From assembly GCA_041649295.1 (NCBI GenBank), contig JBAZNI010000001.1, positions 501,406-565,405 on the forward strand: a stretch of 64,000 nt of DNA. Direction: 5' to 3'. The stretch's first letter is position 1. The number at the start of each line of letters is the position of its first letter. The translations under genes and the position numbers were made by a program. The notes beneath the pieces were generated by a model. That model did no database searches, had not been told where the DNA came from, and saw nothing but the letters and a program-made list of their open reading frames with translations. Below are positions 50,627-60,000 of the stretch, piece after piece. Origin of the DNA: JACPLR01 sp041649295. Its GTDB lineage: Archaea; Nanobdellota; Nanobdellia; Pacearchaeales; GW2011-AR1.

Positions 50627-51454
50627 TTATAAAACTCTATTTTTTAAGTCTCTTCTAATCTTGTATGCTCTCTCAGTATCTTTTAAAATATTGGTATCAA
50701 CTTCCTGAATAAACATACCTTCATTATTATCTAATTTTTGCAGAACTCCTATAATTGGAACGGTTATTTGAGATTGCCCAATTCCTTCATCTAAGTTTCC
50801 TCCAGAAGTTTTTAATTGCCCAACTGCATTAGCATAAATAAAAATAACATTATTTTCAATAGCTCTTGCTTTGCAAAGTGCGTTAACATGGTCTATCTCT
50901 GCTTTTGGATTGTGTTTTACATAAGGAGGAAATTTTTCACCCTTATACCATAAACTCGGACAAAAAATGATGTTTGCACCTTTTTTAGCCATTCTCCTAA
51001 ATATCTCTGGAAATATTAAATCCCAACAAATTGCTAATCCTACTTTTCCAAATTTTGTATTAAATACAGAAATTTCATTTCCTGGAACAATCCTCTTTCT
51101 CTCAGTTAGCCATAAATTAATTTTCTTGTATCTTCCCTTGATATTGCCTTTTGAATCAGTATAATAACAAACATTAAAATTGCCAATATTATTTTTTTCA
51201 ATAATTGAACCTGCTACAATATCTATTTTATACTTCTTAGCCAAGTCTTGAAATATTTTTTTGTATTTTCCTTCTGAATCTGCGAGCTTAATAATTTCAT
51301 CATCATTCAGTCCCCCACTTAAAAAATCTTCTGGAAAAATAATGACCTCTGCCTTACCTGAGGCTTTCTTGATAAAATCTTCCATTTTCTGAAGATTTTT
51401 TTCAGGTTGATACTGATTAATCTTAAATTGAACAACTGCTATTTTAAACTTCAT
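50627..51454 (-). CDS. Carbon-nitrogen hydrolase (nitrilase superfamily)
   Basis: 275 aa with the nitrilase catalytic triad in order: Glu in VIIFPEDFLSGG, Lys in GRYKKINLW, Cys in VGLAICWDLIFPEIFR. The supporting FCPSLWYKG and RAIENNVIFIYANAVG strands are also present. It cleaves amides (amidase/omega-amidase or N-carbamoyl class); the substrate cannot be read. It is cytosolic. The gap 51455-51688 upstream holds no gene I can support. Confidence 0.9.
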   Translation of the reverse strand: MKFKIAVVQFKINQYQPEKNLQKMEDFIKKASGKAEVIIFPEDFLSGGLNDDEIIKLADSEGKYKKIFQDLAKKYKIDIVAGSIIEKNNIGNFNVCYYTDSKGNIKGRYKKINLWLTERKRIVPGNEISVFNTKFGKVGLAICWDLIFPEIFRRMAKKGANIIFCPSLWYKGEKFPPYVKHNPKAEIDHVNALCKARAIENNVIFIYANAVGQLKTSGGNLDEGIGQSQITVPIIGVLQKLDNNEGMFIQEVDTNILKDTERAYKIRRDLKNRVL

Positions 51455-51688
51455 ACTAAAAGATATTAAAGGAAGTTATTAAAGTTTACTTTGTAGAATG
51501 CTGCTGTGTTTAGTTGAAATCTTGAAGGTCTTTAATTTTCTTAGAACAATCTTGTTGGGTTCGGTTCAAACAAATTGCTCCTCGGCCCATTTTAAACAAA
51601 AGAAAGTTATTAACCCTTAACCTTAATAAAATAATTAGATAATAACTTAACTGAATTAGATAATTTTAAATTTATTCATCAGTATATA

Positions 51689-52099
51689 TTAATAATCTTC
51701 TACATCTTCTGATTCATCGTCTTCATCTTCTGATTCGTCTTCTAAATTATCTTCACTATCATCGTCTTCATTTTCATTTCTTTTTGGTTTTTTTGGTTTA
51801 ACATCAGAACCACCAAGAATCTCAATTTTACCAAATTTTCCAGATGTTAACTGTCTTTCTCCCTGAAATTCAGAAATATACCCGTTAGTTATCTTGATAG
51901 CACTTCCAACATTTACTTTATCAACATCTTGATTCCATAAAGTTAATTTTATTTCAGAATCTCCATCTGTTACGACAGCATTTGCAAGTCTCAATGCCTT
52001 GCCATATTTGTTAATTGTTCTTGGCTCTTCTAAAGATTTGACAGTAACCTCAATATTAACACTTCCCTGCCCTGCTTTTAATTCAGAAAGTTTTGTCAT
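51689..52099 (-). CDS. OB-fold single-stranded DNA-binding protein (RPA/SOSS-B-like)
   Basis: 136 aa from the ATG at 52099; a longer reading from 52147 overlaps the upstream gene. One OB fold: MTKLSELKAGQGSVNIEVTV, GKALRLANAVVTDGDSEIKL, TLWNQDVDKVNVGSAIKITN and LTSGKFGKIEIL, as in human SOSS-B and archaeal RPA. A ~40-residue Asp/Glu tail follows (NLEDESEDEDDESEDVEDY), like the acidic partner-binding tail of bacterial SSB. It protects ssDNA in replication and repair. It starts 1 nt after the stop of the oxidoreductase gene. Confidence 0.88.
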   Translation of the reverse strand: MTKLSELKAGQGSVNIEVTVKSLEEPRTINKYGKALRLANAVVTDGDSEIKLTLWNQDVDKVNVGSAIKITNGYISEFQGERQLTSGKFGKIEILGGSDVKPKKPKRNENEDDDSEDNLEDESEDEDDESEDVEDY

Positions 52100-52100
52100 T

Positions 52101-53156
52101 TTAACCACAAGTAGCATCAGTTGCAGAGCCAGATGTTGAGCTTCCAAATCCTGCTGAAGGCGATGTTGAGCTTAACACTTTATCGCATTCTGAAGGAGCT
52201 GTTTCAAATGCAGAACATATTGTTTTAAGATATGAAGCTGAATCTCTTGCAGAAGATGCCTGAACACCATTAATAACTAATGTTGGACTTCCTCCAATGT
52301 TATATTTTTCATTTAATTCTTTATCTATATTAAAAAGAGGGTAATACCCACTTAACCATTTAGATTTATCATTTAAGTTTGCTGTGACTTCAAATTCCTT
52401 GTCAGCAGAAGCTGTGCATGAGACTAGTTTTGTTTTATCAATTCCCGCTTTTACAAGGCATGAAGCGCCTTCTTCAGCTGAACCAGATTTAGATTCTAAG
52501 AAACATTTTAGATATGGCAAATATTTAGAATTTTGTTCTTTTTGTATGCAATACTGGTTAAGCTGTTCTTTTACTTCTGTTTCGCCATGCATTGCATAAT
52601 AAACAAATCTAATTTCAAAATCAATTTTACTTCCAAGTGCTTCAACAGCAGGTATAATTCCTTTTTCTGCCATAGTCCCATACGGACAATGACTCATTAC
52701 AAATAATTCTACCTTAGGTTTGCTTGACTTTGGAACAGTTGTAGTAGGTTGTGTATCTGGTGTAGTATCAACAGCAGTTTCTATTAAAGGTACTAAAGAA
52801 CCCCCCTGCCTGATAAAATTGCCATCTCTTGTAAAATATAATGGAAAAGCTTCTCCGTCAAAAGAGATATTAACAACATATAATCCACTTTCTTCTTTGA
52901 TATCCAAAATTGTCGCATCTCCATCTTGTAACAGCTGTTGATTAACAAAATCATTTACAAGAGTTTCCATCTTAGATTCTGAAACAGCATTTCCTGTTAA
53001 GTTAAATCCAGAGTAATTATTAATCAGCATCATTATAAGAACCAAAGCTAAAATATAAGTTGCAATTGCCCAATTATGTTTTGGAATTCCTTTCCAAAAA
53101 GAAGATAATTTAGATGTTTTAGATACTTCCTCTTTTGGATTGCTTATTTCTTCCAT
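52101..53156 (-). CDS. Membrane-anchored DsbA-like thiol-disulfide oxidoreductase
   Basis: 351 aa. Cytosolic N-terminus, one membrane helix (AIATYILALVLIMMLI, about 30-45), a Thr/Pro linker near 135-147, then a thioredoxin-like domain. Active site MSHCPYGTM (CPYG, about residues 155-159), and the cis-Pro loop NIGGSPTLVING. Several further cysteines (CIQKE, LKCFLE, ASCLV, VSCTA) suggest disulfides in the exported domain. It is likely to form or isomerise disulfides outside the membrane. TTTAAATA lies about 21 nt upstream. Confidence 0.85.
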   Translation of the reverse strand: MEEISNPKEEVSKTSKLSSFWKGIPKHNWAIATYILALVLIMMLINNYSGFNLTGNAVSESKMETLVNDFVNQQLLQDGDATILDIKEESGLYVVNISFDGEAFPLYFTRDGNFIRQGGSLVPLIETAVDTTPDTQPTTTVPKSSKPKVELFVMSHCPYGTMAEKGIIPAVEALGSKIDFEIRFVYYAMHGETEVKEQLNQYCIQKEQNSKYLPYLKCFLESKSGSAEEGASCLVKAGIDKTKLVSCTASADKEFEVTANLNDKSKWLSGYYPLFNIDKELNEKYNIGGSPTLVINGVQASSARDSASYLKTICSAFETAPSECDKVLSSTSPSAGFGSSTSGSATDATCG

Positions 53157-53215
53157 CTTACTTTTAACAAAAGTCTATTTAAAAACATTATGGTAATTCA
53201 AAAAGATAATTAATT

Positions 53216-53716
53216 CTATTTCATTCCTTCTATTGTCAAAAATGCTTTTATCTGTTCTACAAATTCTTCCAAATCCCCAAAAGTCTTATTTTCATGCTGT
53301 CTTATTCTTCCTTCAATAATAAATTTATCATACATATCTCTTAAAAACTCTGATAGCGGACTTCTATCCCACTTGCTCATTCTGTCTTTTACAAGATTTC
53401 CAGTAATTTTTATTTCAAAAGCTCCCTTATTCATCTTAACTTTCTTTCCATTTTTTTCAACTTCAACATCTGTTAAGCCCATAACCCTCCATTTAAGCTT
53501 CATCTCAATTGCAAAATAATCAGATATTTTCTTTGTGCATTTCCACAATATTTCTATTTCTTTTGAATCTCCAGAAACATTTTCAATATATTTCTCCTCC
53601 TCAACATCATAATCTTCATCATTAAACCATCTGTAAGCAAATTGGTAAATATTTTTAAAATCAAAAATTCCGCTTCTTTTTACTTTTTCAACAGTAATTT
53701 TATCTTTATTTGTCAT
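53216..53716 (-). CDS. Hypothetical protein
   Basis: 166 aa, soluble, with an N-terminal GIFDFKNIYQFAYRWFNDED, a central beta region (YFAIEMKLKWRVMGLTDVEV, GAFEIKITGNLVKD) and a C-terminal helix (TFGDLEEFVEQIKAFL). The beta sheet with alternating charge could bind lipid or RNA. I do not recognise the family. It lies between the oxidoreductase and thermosome genes on the same strand but with its own promoter-sized gaps. Confidence 0.55.
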   Translation of the reverse strand: MTNKDKITVEKVKRSGIFDFKNIYQFAYRWFNDEDYDVEEEKYIENVSGDSKEIEILWKCTKKISDYFAIEMKLKWRVMGLTDVEVEKNGKKVKMNKGAFEIKITGNLVKDRMSKWDRSPLSEFLRDMYDKFIIEGRIRQHENKTFGDLEEFVEQIKAFLTIEGMK

Positions 53717-53827
53717 CGTCCTCTTCTTCCTGTATAAATAACATAAAAAGTATATTTAAACATTTCTTTTAATTTAAAAATGTTCAAGCTATGCTGATTC
53801 TAGTTAATCCCAGACTCTCTTTCCATT

Positions 53828-55435
53828 TTACATAAATCCTCCAGGCATACCATTCATATCTTTCTGCTTTTTTCCACTTGATGCAATAACATCGTCAATC
53901 CTTAAAATCATAGTTGCAACTTCTGAAGCAGAGCTAATTGCCTGTGTTTTCACTTTTAATGGTTCGATAATTCCTGCTTCAAATGTATCACTTATTCGGT
54001 TGTTAAACAAATTTATTCCAAAATTTTTTTCTCCCTTTTCATGCGCAGACTTTAACTCTGTCAAAACATCAATAGGATCAAGCCCTGCATTTTCTGAAAG
54101 TGCATTTGGGATGCATTCAAGTGCAGAAGCAAACTCTTCAACAGCAAGCTGTTCTCTTCCAGTTAAAGACTGAGAAAATTCCCGTAATTTTTTTGATAGT
54201 TCAATTTCAACAGCACCTCCTCCAGCAACTACATTTCCGTCTTTTAGAACAGCTGCAACATCTCCTAATCCGTCTTTTATTGCTCTTTCAGCCTCATCCA
54301 TTACATGCTCTGAACCTCCTCTTACAATAATAGTGACTGCTTTTGGATTAGCACATCCGCTTACATAAGTCATAACATTAGCCCCTTTCTTTATTTCCTC
54401 GACACAAACAGCATTTCCTAAGTCAAATCTTGACAAATCATTTAAGTTAGATACAATTTTACCGCTGCTTGCCCTTGCTAATTTCTCCATATCGCTTCTT
54501 GCAACTCTTCTGCATGCATAAATCCCTGCTTTTGTAAGATAATATTGAGCAATATCATCCACTCCTTTTTGGCAAAAGACAACATTTGCACCAGAATTCT
54601 TGACTTTTTCAATCATATTTTTTAAATTTCTCTCTTCAGAATCAATAAATCCCTGCAATTGCTCTGGAGAAGATATACTTATCTTTGTGTCTATCTCCAA
54701 ATTTTTTAATTCAAGTGCTAAATCCAAAAGCGCTATTTTTGCATTTTCCACTTTAAAAGGCATATCTACATTTAGTTTTTCGCAATCAACAGCAACGCCA
54801 GATATTAACTCGCTTTCTTTAACACTTTCCCCCTTTACTTTTTCAATTTTAACATTTTCCAAGTCAATAGCCCCCTTATCTTCAATTTGTTTTACTGCTT
54901 TTACTATAAACTTTGCAAATTTTTCTTTTATAGATTCTATTCCCTTGCCAGTCATTGAAGTCAAGGCAATATTTTCTAAAATGTTATTTTGTTCAGTTGT
55001 TATCCTCATAGCAATTTCTTTTTTCAGTATCTCGAGAGATTTTTCTGCTGCCAGTTGATAACCTTTAGTTATAACTGTTGGATGGATTTTTTTATCCAGA
55101 AGTTTTTCTGCATTTTCAAGGAGCTTGCCTGCTATCATCACTGCACTTGTTGTTCCATCTCCAACCTCGTTTTCCTGTGTTTTGGCAATTTCAATCATCA
55201 TTTTCGCAGCAGGATGTTCAATTTCAATTTCTGTCAGTATAGTAACTCCATCATTTGTAATTATAATATTTCCGCTGCTGTCTACGAGCATTTTATCCAT
55301 TCCTTTAGGCCCGAGGGTAGTTTTAACAGTATCTGCTATAATCCTTGCAGCAAGAATATTGTTTCTTTGCGCATCACTTCCTATAACTCTCTGCACATTT
55401 TCAGGAAGAACATAGACTGGTTGTTTTTCACCCAT
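53828..55435 (-). CDS. Thermosome subunit (group II chaperonin)
   Basis: 535-aa CCT/thermosome subunit. LGPKGMDKMLVDSSGNIIIT, NDGVTILTEIEIEHP, the ATPase motif GDGTTSAVMIAGKLL, the apical SGVAVD region and VVAGGGAVEIELSKKLREF are all present. The C-terminus ends MNGMPGGFM, an abbreviated form of the GGM-rich thermosome tail. It forms a double-ring ATP-driven folding chamber. Only one subunit gene is in this window, so the ring may be homomeric or use a second subunit elsewhere. Confidence 0.97.
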   Translation of the reverse strand: MGEKQPVYVLPENVQRVIGSDAQRNNILAARIIADTVKTTLGPKGMDKMLVDSSGNIIITNDGVTILTEIEIEHPAAKMMIEIAKTQENEVGDGTTSAVMIAGKLLENAEKLLDKKIHPTVITKGYQLAAEKSLEILKKEIAMRITTEQNNILENIALTSMTGKGIESIKEKFAKFIVKAVKQIEDKGAIDLENVKIEKVKGESVKESELISGVAVDCEKLNVDMPFKVENAKIALLDLALELKNLEIDTKISISSPEQLQGFIDSEERNLKNMIEKVKNSGANVVFCQKGVDDIAQYYLTKAGIYACRRVARSDMEKLARASSGKIVSNLNDLSRFDLGNAVCVEEIKKGANVMTYVSGCANPKAVTIIVRGGSEHVMDEAERAIKDGLGDVAAVLKDGNVVAGGGAVEIELSKKLREFSQSLTGREQLAVEEFASALECIPNALSENAGLDPIDVLTELKSAHEKGEKNFGINLFNNRISDTFEAGIIEPLKVKTQAISSASEVATMILRIDDVIASSGKKQKDMNGMPGGFM

Positions 55436-55589
55436 GAAGAAGCAAGATTATTTTTGTTTTTAAGAATTTGTATGGTTAAGTTAATCAAATAAACTTAATC
55501 TCTATCAGAAATAGGAATAAATTTTTCATATTTAGTTTTAATCCAAAATTGAACAGCATGATAAAACCAAAGTACAGTATGATAGGGTT

Positions 55590-55618
55590 GTGTAAAAGAC
55601 ATTATCTTAAAGGATATA
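55590..55618 (+). repeat. 29-bp repeat, copy 1
   Basis: Begins GTGTAAAAGACATTATC and ends AAAGGATATA. It is identical over 29 bp to 57826-57854. It lies 12 nt beyond the stop of the 244-aa minus-strand gene. The rest of the 55436-55629 gap holds no supported gene. Confidence 0.9.
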
Positions 55619-55629
55619 CTTTGTAAAAC

Positions 55630-56364
55630 TTAAAATAATTCTGTATCAAATTCTCTTATGTCTATTGTCTGATCCTGGGGGTTATAAACTCCTTCTTGAA
55701 ATCTTCTAAATCTTTCACCATTAAAATCATCAAATTTCTTCATTTTCCCTATTGTTCTTTTTCTTCTTTCTGAGTCCTTTAAATTCTGCTCTATTCCAGA
55801 ATGAAGAAAACCGTAAACTAATCCTATAGATGGTTTTCTTAACTTTGCCACTTCACACAAACGTGGAACAACCCCCTCTTCAATCTTCATAGCATTAATA
55901 GCATTTCTTCCCTCGCAATTAGGATCGTTTTGCCAGCAAACTAATCTATCGAGCCCTCTTGATACTCTTTCAGGGAACTCAATTGGTTTTCTACCATAAA
56001 CATCTAAAAGTAGGGCCCCACCAATTGAAGCAACTATTCTGTCTTTTAAAGTATATTTCCTGTTATTATCCCAATCTTTTCCAAAATCAACATCAACACA
56101 GTAGAAAGGGATATTTCTTTCTAATGCCTGTTCAATAGCCCTATACATAGGATAACTTGTAAAATCTCTGTTCTGTTTTAATGCAGATTGAAAGGTTTCA
56201 ATAGTCCTCTTCAAGTTTCCATGACTTTGTTCAATTACAAGTCCATCTATACCTCCAAACAAAGCTAAGTTTATTCCTACTTTATCTAAATCTCCAGAGG
56301 TATCATGATCTACTAATTGTAAAACATATTTTGCTTTTTGAGTTTCAAACTTTCTGTATGCCAT
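55630..56364 (-). CDS. Hypothetical protein, possibly TraB/PrgY-related
   Basis: 244 aa, soluble. It opens with YVLQLVDHDTSGDLDKVGIN then LFGGIDGLVIEQSHGN. A central IPFYCVDVDFG precedes RNAINAMKIEEGVVPRLCEV and KPSIGLVYGFLHSGIEQNL. The 'R-N-x-x-M ... GLVYGFLHSGIE' order is reminiscent of TraB/Tiki-type domains (GHxxG-like ending) but not enough for a firm call. TTTTAAA 23 nt upstream supports the start. Confidence 0.5.
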   Translation of the reverse strand: MAYRKFETQKAKYVLQLVDHDTSGDLDKVGINLALFGGIDGLVIEQSHGNLKRTIETFQSALKQNRDFTSYPMYRAIEQALERNIPFYCVDVDFGKDWDNNRKYTLKDRIVASIGGALLLDVYGRKPIEFPERVSRGLDRLVCWQNDPNCEGRNAINAMKIEEGVVPRLCEVAKLRKPSIGLVYGFLHSGIEQNLKDSERRKRTIGKMKKFDDFNGERFRRFQEGVYNPQDQTIDIREFDTELF

Positions 56365-56503
56365 ATACCTATTGTTGTTTCATTCCTTTTAAATCTTTGT
56401 ATTTGTTACTACTAATAAGATACATTAAAACTGGTAGAAACCTTTAAATACTTATTTGTATTATCTAAAATACAAATTAAACTAAATTTGTTCCATACAA
56501 AAG

Positions 56504-57793
56504 ATGAACCATAAAGAAATTATAGCAAACTGGAAGGAATTTAAAATTCCTGCTCTTTTTAGCAGAAACCATAATATAGATTTAAAATCAGATTTCATAA
56601 TTACAATATCCGGACCTAGGCGAGCAGGAAAAACATTTATCTGTTTTCAGATAATTGAAGAGCTTATTAAAAAAGGGACTCCAAAAGAAAACATTCTGTA
56701 TATAAATTTTGAGGACAATAAACTTATTGGAGCCAATTCTGATGATTTAGAAAAACTTTTAGAAGCTTATTTTGAACTTTATAACATAGATAAAAATAAA
56801 AAAATATATCTATTTCTCGACGAAATACAAACAGTAAAAAACTGGGATTCATGGGTTAGGAAGATTTATGATATAAATAAGAGAATAAAGCTTGTTTTAA
56901 CTGGCTCAAGTTCTAAATTATTAAGCAAAGAGATATCAACAGTATTAAGAGGAAGAGTATTAAACAAGGAGATATTCCCTCTAAGTTTTAAGGAAATTGT
57001 TTTGTGGAAAGGATTAAAGTATGACCTTAAAACCATTGCTTATAGTGAAAATAGAGTAGGAATTAAGAAATTATTTAATAGTTTTATTCAAGATGGGGGT
57101 TATCCGGCAGTAACTTATCAAAAAGTAAATAGAGAAGAAGTTCTGCAAAGCTATTATGAATCAATGATTTTTAAAGATATAGTAGAAAGATACAGAATAG
57201 AAGATGTAAAAAAAATAAAAATGTTGGCTAATCTGTTATTAGAATCAACTTCAAAGGATATTTCATATAGTAAACTGGCTAATAAATTAAAATCAATAGG
57301 TATGAATACCAGCAAGAATACGATAATTGAATTTTTGTCTTATTTTGAAGATGCTTATTTATTTTTTCAGAATTTAAAATATGAATATTCACAAGGAAAG
57401 CAACTTGGCTCAATAAAAAAAGTATACTTTATAGATAATGGGATGCTAAATGCTATAAGCTTTAAGTTCTCTAAGGATACAGGAAAATTGCTAGAAAATT
57501 TGATATTTTTAGAGTTAAGACGAAGAAATAAAAAGATTTTTTATAATAGAGACAATTACGAATGTGATTTTATAATTCAAGAAAAAGAAAAAGTTGTTCA
57601 AGCAATACAAGTAACAGAAACTCTAAATTCGGAAAACGAAAAAAGAGAAGTCGAAGGAGTTCTAGAAGCAATGAAGAAATTCAAACTTAAAGAAGGTTTT
57701 ATAATAACTCTTGATGAAGAAAGAAATATAAAGGTAGGAGATACAAATATTCATATTTTACCTGTCTGGAAATGGCTTCTTGAAGAAAAATGA
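56504..57793 (+). CDS. AAA+ ATPase with DUF4143 domain (second copy)
   Basis: 429 aa, same family as the gene at 13945. Walker A ISGPRRAGKTFICFQ, Walker B IYLFLDEIQTVKNWDSWVRK, then VLTGSSSKLLSKEISTVLRG, which is the family sensor motif. The DUF4143 winged-helix region is SYSKLANKLKSIGMNTSKNT. The restriction-like tail NYECDFIIQEKEKVVQAIQV follows. The two copies differ in length and in detail, so they are not recent duplicates. The role is unknown; the family is frequent in accessory regions. Confidence 0.87.
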   Translation: MNHKEIIANWKEFKIPALFSRNHNIDLKSDFIITISGPRRAGKTFICFQIIEELIKKGTPKENILYINFEDNKLIGANSDDLEKLLEAYFELYNIDKNKKIYLFLDEIQTVKNWDSWVRKIYDINKRIKLVLTGSSSKLLSKEISTVLRGRVLNKEIFPLSFKEIVLWKGLKYDLKTIAYSENRVGIKKLFNSFIQDGGYPAVTYQKVNREEVLQSYYESMIFKDIVERYRIEDVKKIKMLANLLLESTSKDISYSKLANKLKSIGMNTSKNTIIEFLSYFEDAYLFFQNLKYEYSQGKQLGSIKKVYFIDNGMLNAISFKFSKDTGKLLENLIFLELRRRNKKIFYNRDNYECDFIIQEKEKVVQAIQVTETLNSENEKREVEGVLEAMKKFKLKEGFIITLDEERNIKVGDTNIHILPVWKWLLEEK

Positions 57794-57803
57794 ATTTAGA
57801 AAG

Positions 57804-57854
57804 TATATCCCTTTTAATATGCTCGGTGTAAAAGACATTATCTTAAAGGATATA
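57804..57854 (+). repeat. 29-bp repeat copy 2 within an imperfect inverted repeat
   Basis: 57826-57854 is identical to 55590-55618. TATATCCCTTTTAA (57804-57817) and TTAAAGGATATA (57843-57854) form near-perfect arms, so the transcript of the preceding ATPase gene would fold just after its stop. The remainder of the 57794-57979 gap has a TATA box for the next gene. Confidence 0.8.
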
Positions 57855-57979
57855 ACTAAAAAACATTATCGTACTAAAACACTTGTATAATTTAATATTT
57901 GTTATACCTGCTGAATACTAGATTCAGTACCCCCTAAGTCGTTACAAGATTATATAAAGTTTAAAGTTAATGCTTTTAT

Positions 57980-58543
57980 ATGCAATCTAGGATAAGAGCA
58001 GGAGATATAATGACCAGAAGGTTTATTCATGCGCATCCAGATACAAATGTACTGGACTGTGCTAAAATAATGATTAAAAACAGAGTTGGAAGTATCTTGC
58101 TAAAAGACGGAGAGAAGATAAAAGGCATTTTAACAGAAAAAGACATTGTCTGGGCACTTACAAAAAACCAGGGGGCAAACTTCAAGGGAATTCTGGCAAA
58201 AGATATTGCAACTAAAAAAGTTATTACAATAAAACCAGAAGAAACTCTTGACAGTGCAATAACTATAATGACAAAAGAGAAAGTAAGAAGACTGCCTGTT
58301 GTTTCTAATAAAAAAGTAATAGGATACCTTACACTAAAAGATATATTAAAATTCCGCCCAAGCCTGTACGAATCAATGGAAGAATTTCAGGCAATAAAAG
58401 AAGAGCAGGAAAAACTTGAAAAGAGCAGTTCTGCAATGAAAGGTGCATTCATAGAATCACAGTGTGAAGAATGTGGCAACTTTGACATACTCCAGAAAAT
58501 TGACGGAAGAATGATATGCGAGTCCTGCAAGGATGAGATGTAA
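57980..58543 (+). CDS. CBS-domain pair protein with C-terminal zinc ribbon
   Basis: 187 aa. CBS domain 1 (IRAGDIMTRRFIHAHPDTNV, VGSILLKDGEKIKGILTEKD) and CBS domain 2 (LAKDIATKKVITIKPEETLD, VRRLPVVSNKKVIGYLTLKD) form a Bateman module that binds adenine nucleotides. A short coiled region leads to a zinc ribbon (CEECGNFDIL, then MICESCKDEM). It probably senses energy charge and regulates a partner or nucleic acid. TTATATAAAG 20-odd nt upstream supports the start. Confidence 0.9.
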   Translation: MQSRIRAGDIMTRRFIHAHPDTNVLDCAKIMIKNRVGSILLKDGEKIKGILTEKDIVWALTKNQGANFKGILAKDIATKKVITIKPEETLDSAITIMTKEKVRRLPVVSNKKVIGYLTLKDILKFRPSLYESMEEFQAIKEEQEKLEKSSSAMKGAFIESQCEECGNFDILQKIDGRMICESCKDEM

Positions 58544-58686
58544 GTAAACGAGATGATTAAGATAAAAGCAAATAACAAGTAAGATAAAGTTAAATTATTG
58601 TTTTTAAGTTTCTTACTAAATTTGATTTAATCTATCTGAAAAATAAAAATGGTAATAGTTAAATATGCTGATTTCTTTTATTAGCT

Positions 58687-60000
58687 ATGCCTTATAATAT
58701 AATTATTGGTAGAAATGAATCTGATAAAAAACTATTTGGTGACCAGGGACTTCTGAAAATAGGAAAGGGGTATGTAAAAATGGGGCAGTATACCTCATTA
58801 TCCAATCCAATTTACTTAGATGTTGCACGAAGCCATGTAATTTTAGTAAGCGGCAAGAGAGGTTCGGGAAAATCATATACTCTTGGAGCAATTGCAGAGG
58901 AAATCTCGCAACTTGATGAAGAATCAAGAAAAAATATCGCGCCGTTGATATTCGACACAATGGGGATTTTTTGGACAATGAAATATGAAAATGAAAAAGA
59001 AAAAAATCTTTTAAGTGACTGGGGTTTAAAGCCTAAAAAGTTGCCGATAAACGTTTTTGTCCCATTTGGGTGCTTTGAAAATTACATTGAAAAGGGGATA
59101 CCTGTTGACCACCCTTTTTCTATAAATGTTTCTGAATTAAACTCAGAGGACTGGGGATTGTTGTTTGGGCTTGAATTCACAAACTCTACAGCAGTCCTGA
59201 TTGAAAGAGTTGTCTTTATGATGAAAGAAGCAAAGATGGACTTTGATATTGAGGATATTCTTGAAAAAATCCGCGAAGATAAAACTTCCTCTGTTGAGCA
59301 AAAAAACTCTGCAACAGGATTATTTGAGTCAGCTAAAACATGGGGGGTTTTTGCACCTAAAAATCAGGATGCAACAAAAATAAAAGATTTAGTAACTCCT
59401 GGGACAACATCTGTTTTAGATTTAAGTGTTTATAATTCTGTAGGAACATTTAATATTCGTGCTCTTGTTATAGGATTAGTTTGCAGAAAATTATTCAATG
59501 AAAGAATGTCTGCCAGAAAAGAAGAAGAAGTTGAAGCTGTCAGGCATGGAATTGACTATTTAGCATTTCAGGGGATAAGGAAAATGCCATTAACATGGGT
59601 ATTTATAGATGAGGCGCATGAATTTCTTCCTAAAGAAGGAAAAACTCCTGCATCTGATGCACTTGTTCAAATCCTAAGAGAAGGAAGACAGCCAGGTTTA
59701 TCTTTAGTTTTGGCAACACAACAGCCCGGGCAGATTCATAGAGATGTAATGACTCAGTCAGACGTGGTTATTTCCCATAAAATAACTGCTCAACCCGACA
59801 TACAAGCCCTTAACGATATTATGCAGACTTATCTGCTTGAAAGCATTAAAAAAAGTATTGATGATCTGCCAAAATTAAAAGGCAGTGCAATTATTCTTGA
59901 CGACAATTCTGAAAGAATTTACCCAATAAGAGTAAGGCCAAGATTCACATGGCATGGAGGAGAAGCGCCTACAGCAGTAAGGGTAAAAAAGAGGATTTAA
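58687..60000 (+). CDS. HerA/VirB4-like P-loop ATPase (DUF87)
   Basis: 437 aa. Walker A HVILVSGKRGSGKSYTLGAI, Walker B WVFIDEAHEFLPKEG, then DALVQILREGRQPGLSLVLA and the LATQQPGQIHRDVMTQSDVV motif, matching the HerA-FtsK superfamily. HerA is a hexameric bidirectional DNA translocase that works with the nuclease NurA in end resection. No NurA, Mre11 or Rad50 gene is adjacent, so it may be a HerA paralogue with another partner. The next gene overlaps by 1 nt. Confidence 0.88.
   Translation: MPYNIIIGRNESDKKLFGDQGLLKIGKGYVKMGQYTSLSNPIYLDVARSHVILVSGKRGSGKSYTLGAIAEEISQLDEESRKNIAPLIFDTMGIFWTMKYENEKEKNLLSDWGLKPKKLPINVFVPFGCFENYIEKGIPVDHPFSINVSELNSEDWGLLFGLEFTNSTAVLIERVVFMMKEAKMDFDIEDILEKIREDKTSSVEQKNSATGLFESAKTWGVFAPKNQDATKIKDLVTPGTTSVLDLSVYNSVGTFNIRALVIGLVCRKLFNERMSARKEEEVEAVRHGIDYLAFQGIRKMPLTWVFIDEAHEFLPKEGKTPASDALVQILREGRQPGLSLVLATQQPGQIHRDVMTQSDVVISHKITAQPDIQALNDIMQTYLLESIKKSIDDLPKLKGSAIILDDNSERIYPIRVRPRFTWHGGEAPTAVRVKKRI

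Noticed and set aside
51509..51590. Short peptide gene upstream of the ssDNA-binding protein
   Set aside because: The frame closes after about 19 codons and no promoter box sits at the standard spacing.
54100..55492. Plus-strand reading frames opposite the thermosome gene
   Set aside because: Several long frames occur but are shadows of the thermosome coding sequence with unlikely composition (Gln/Leu- or Phe-rich).
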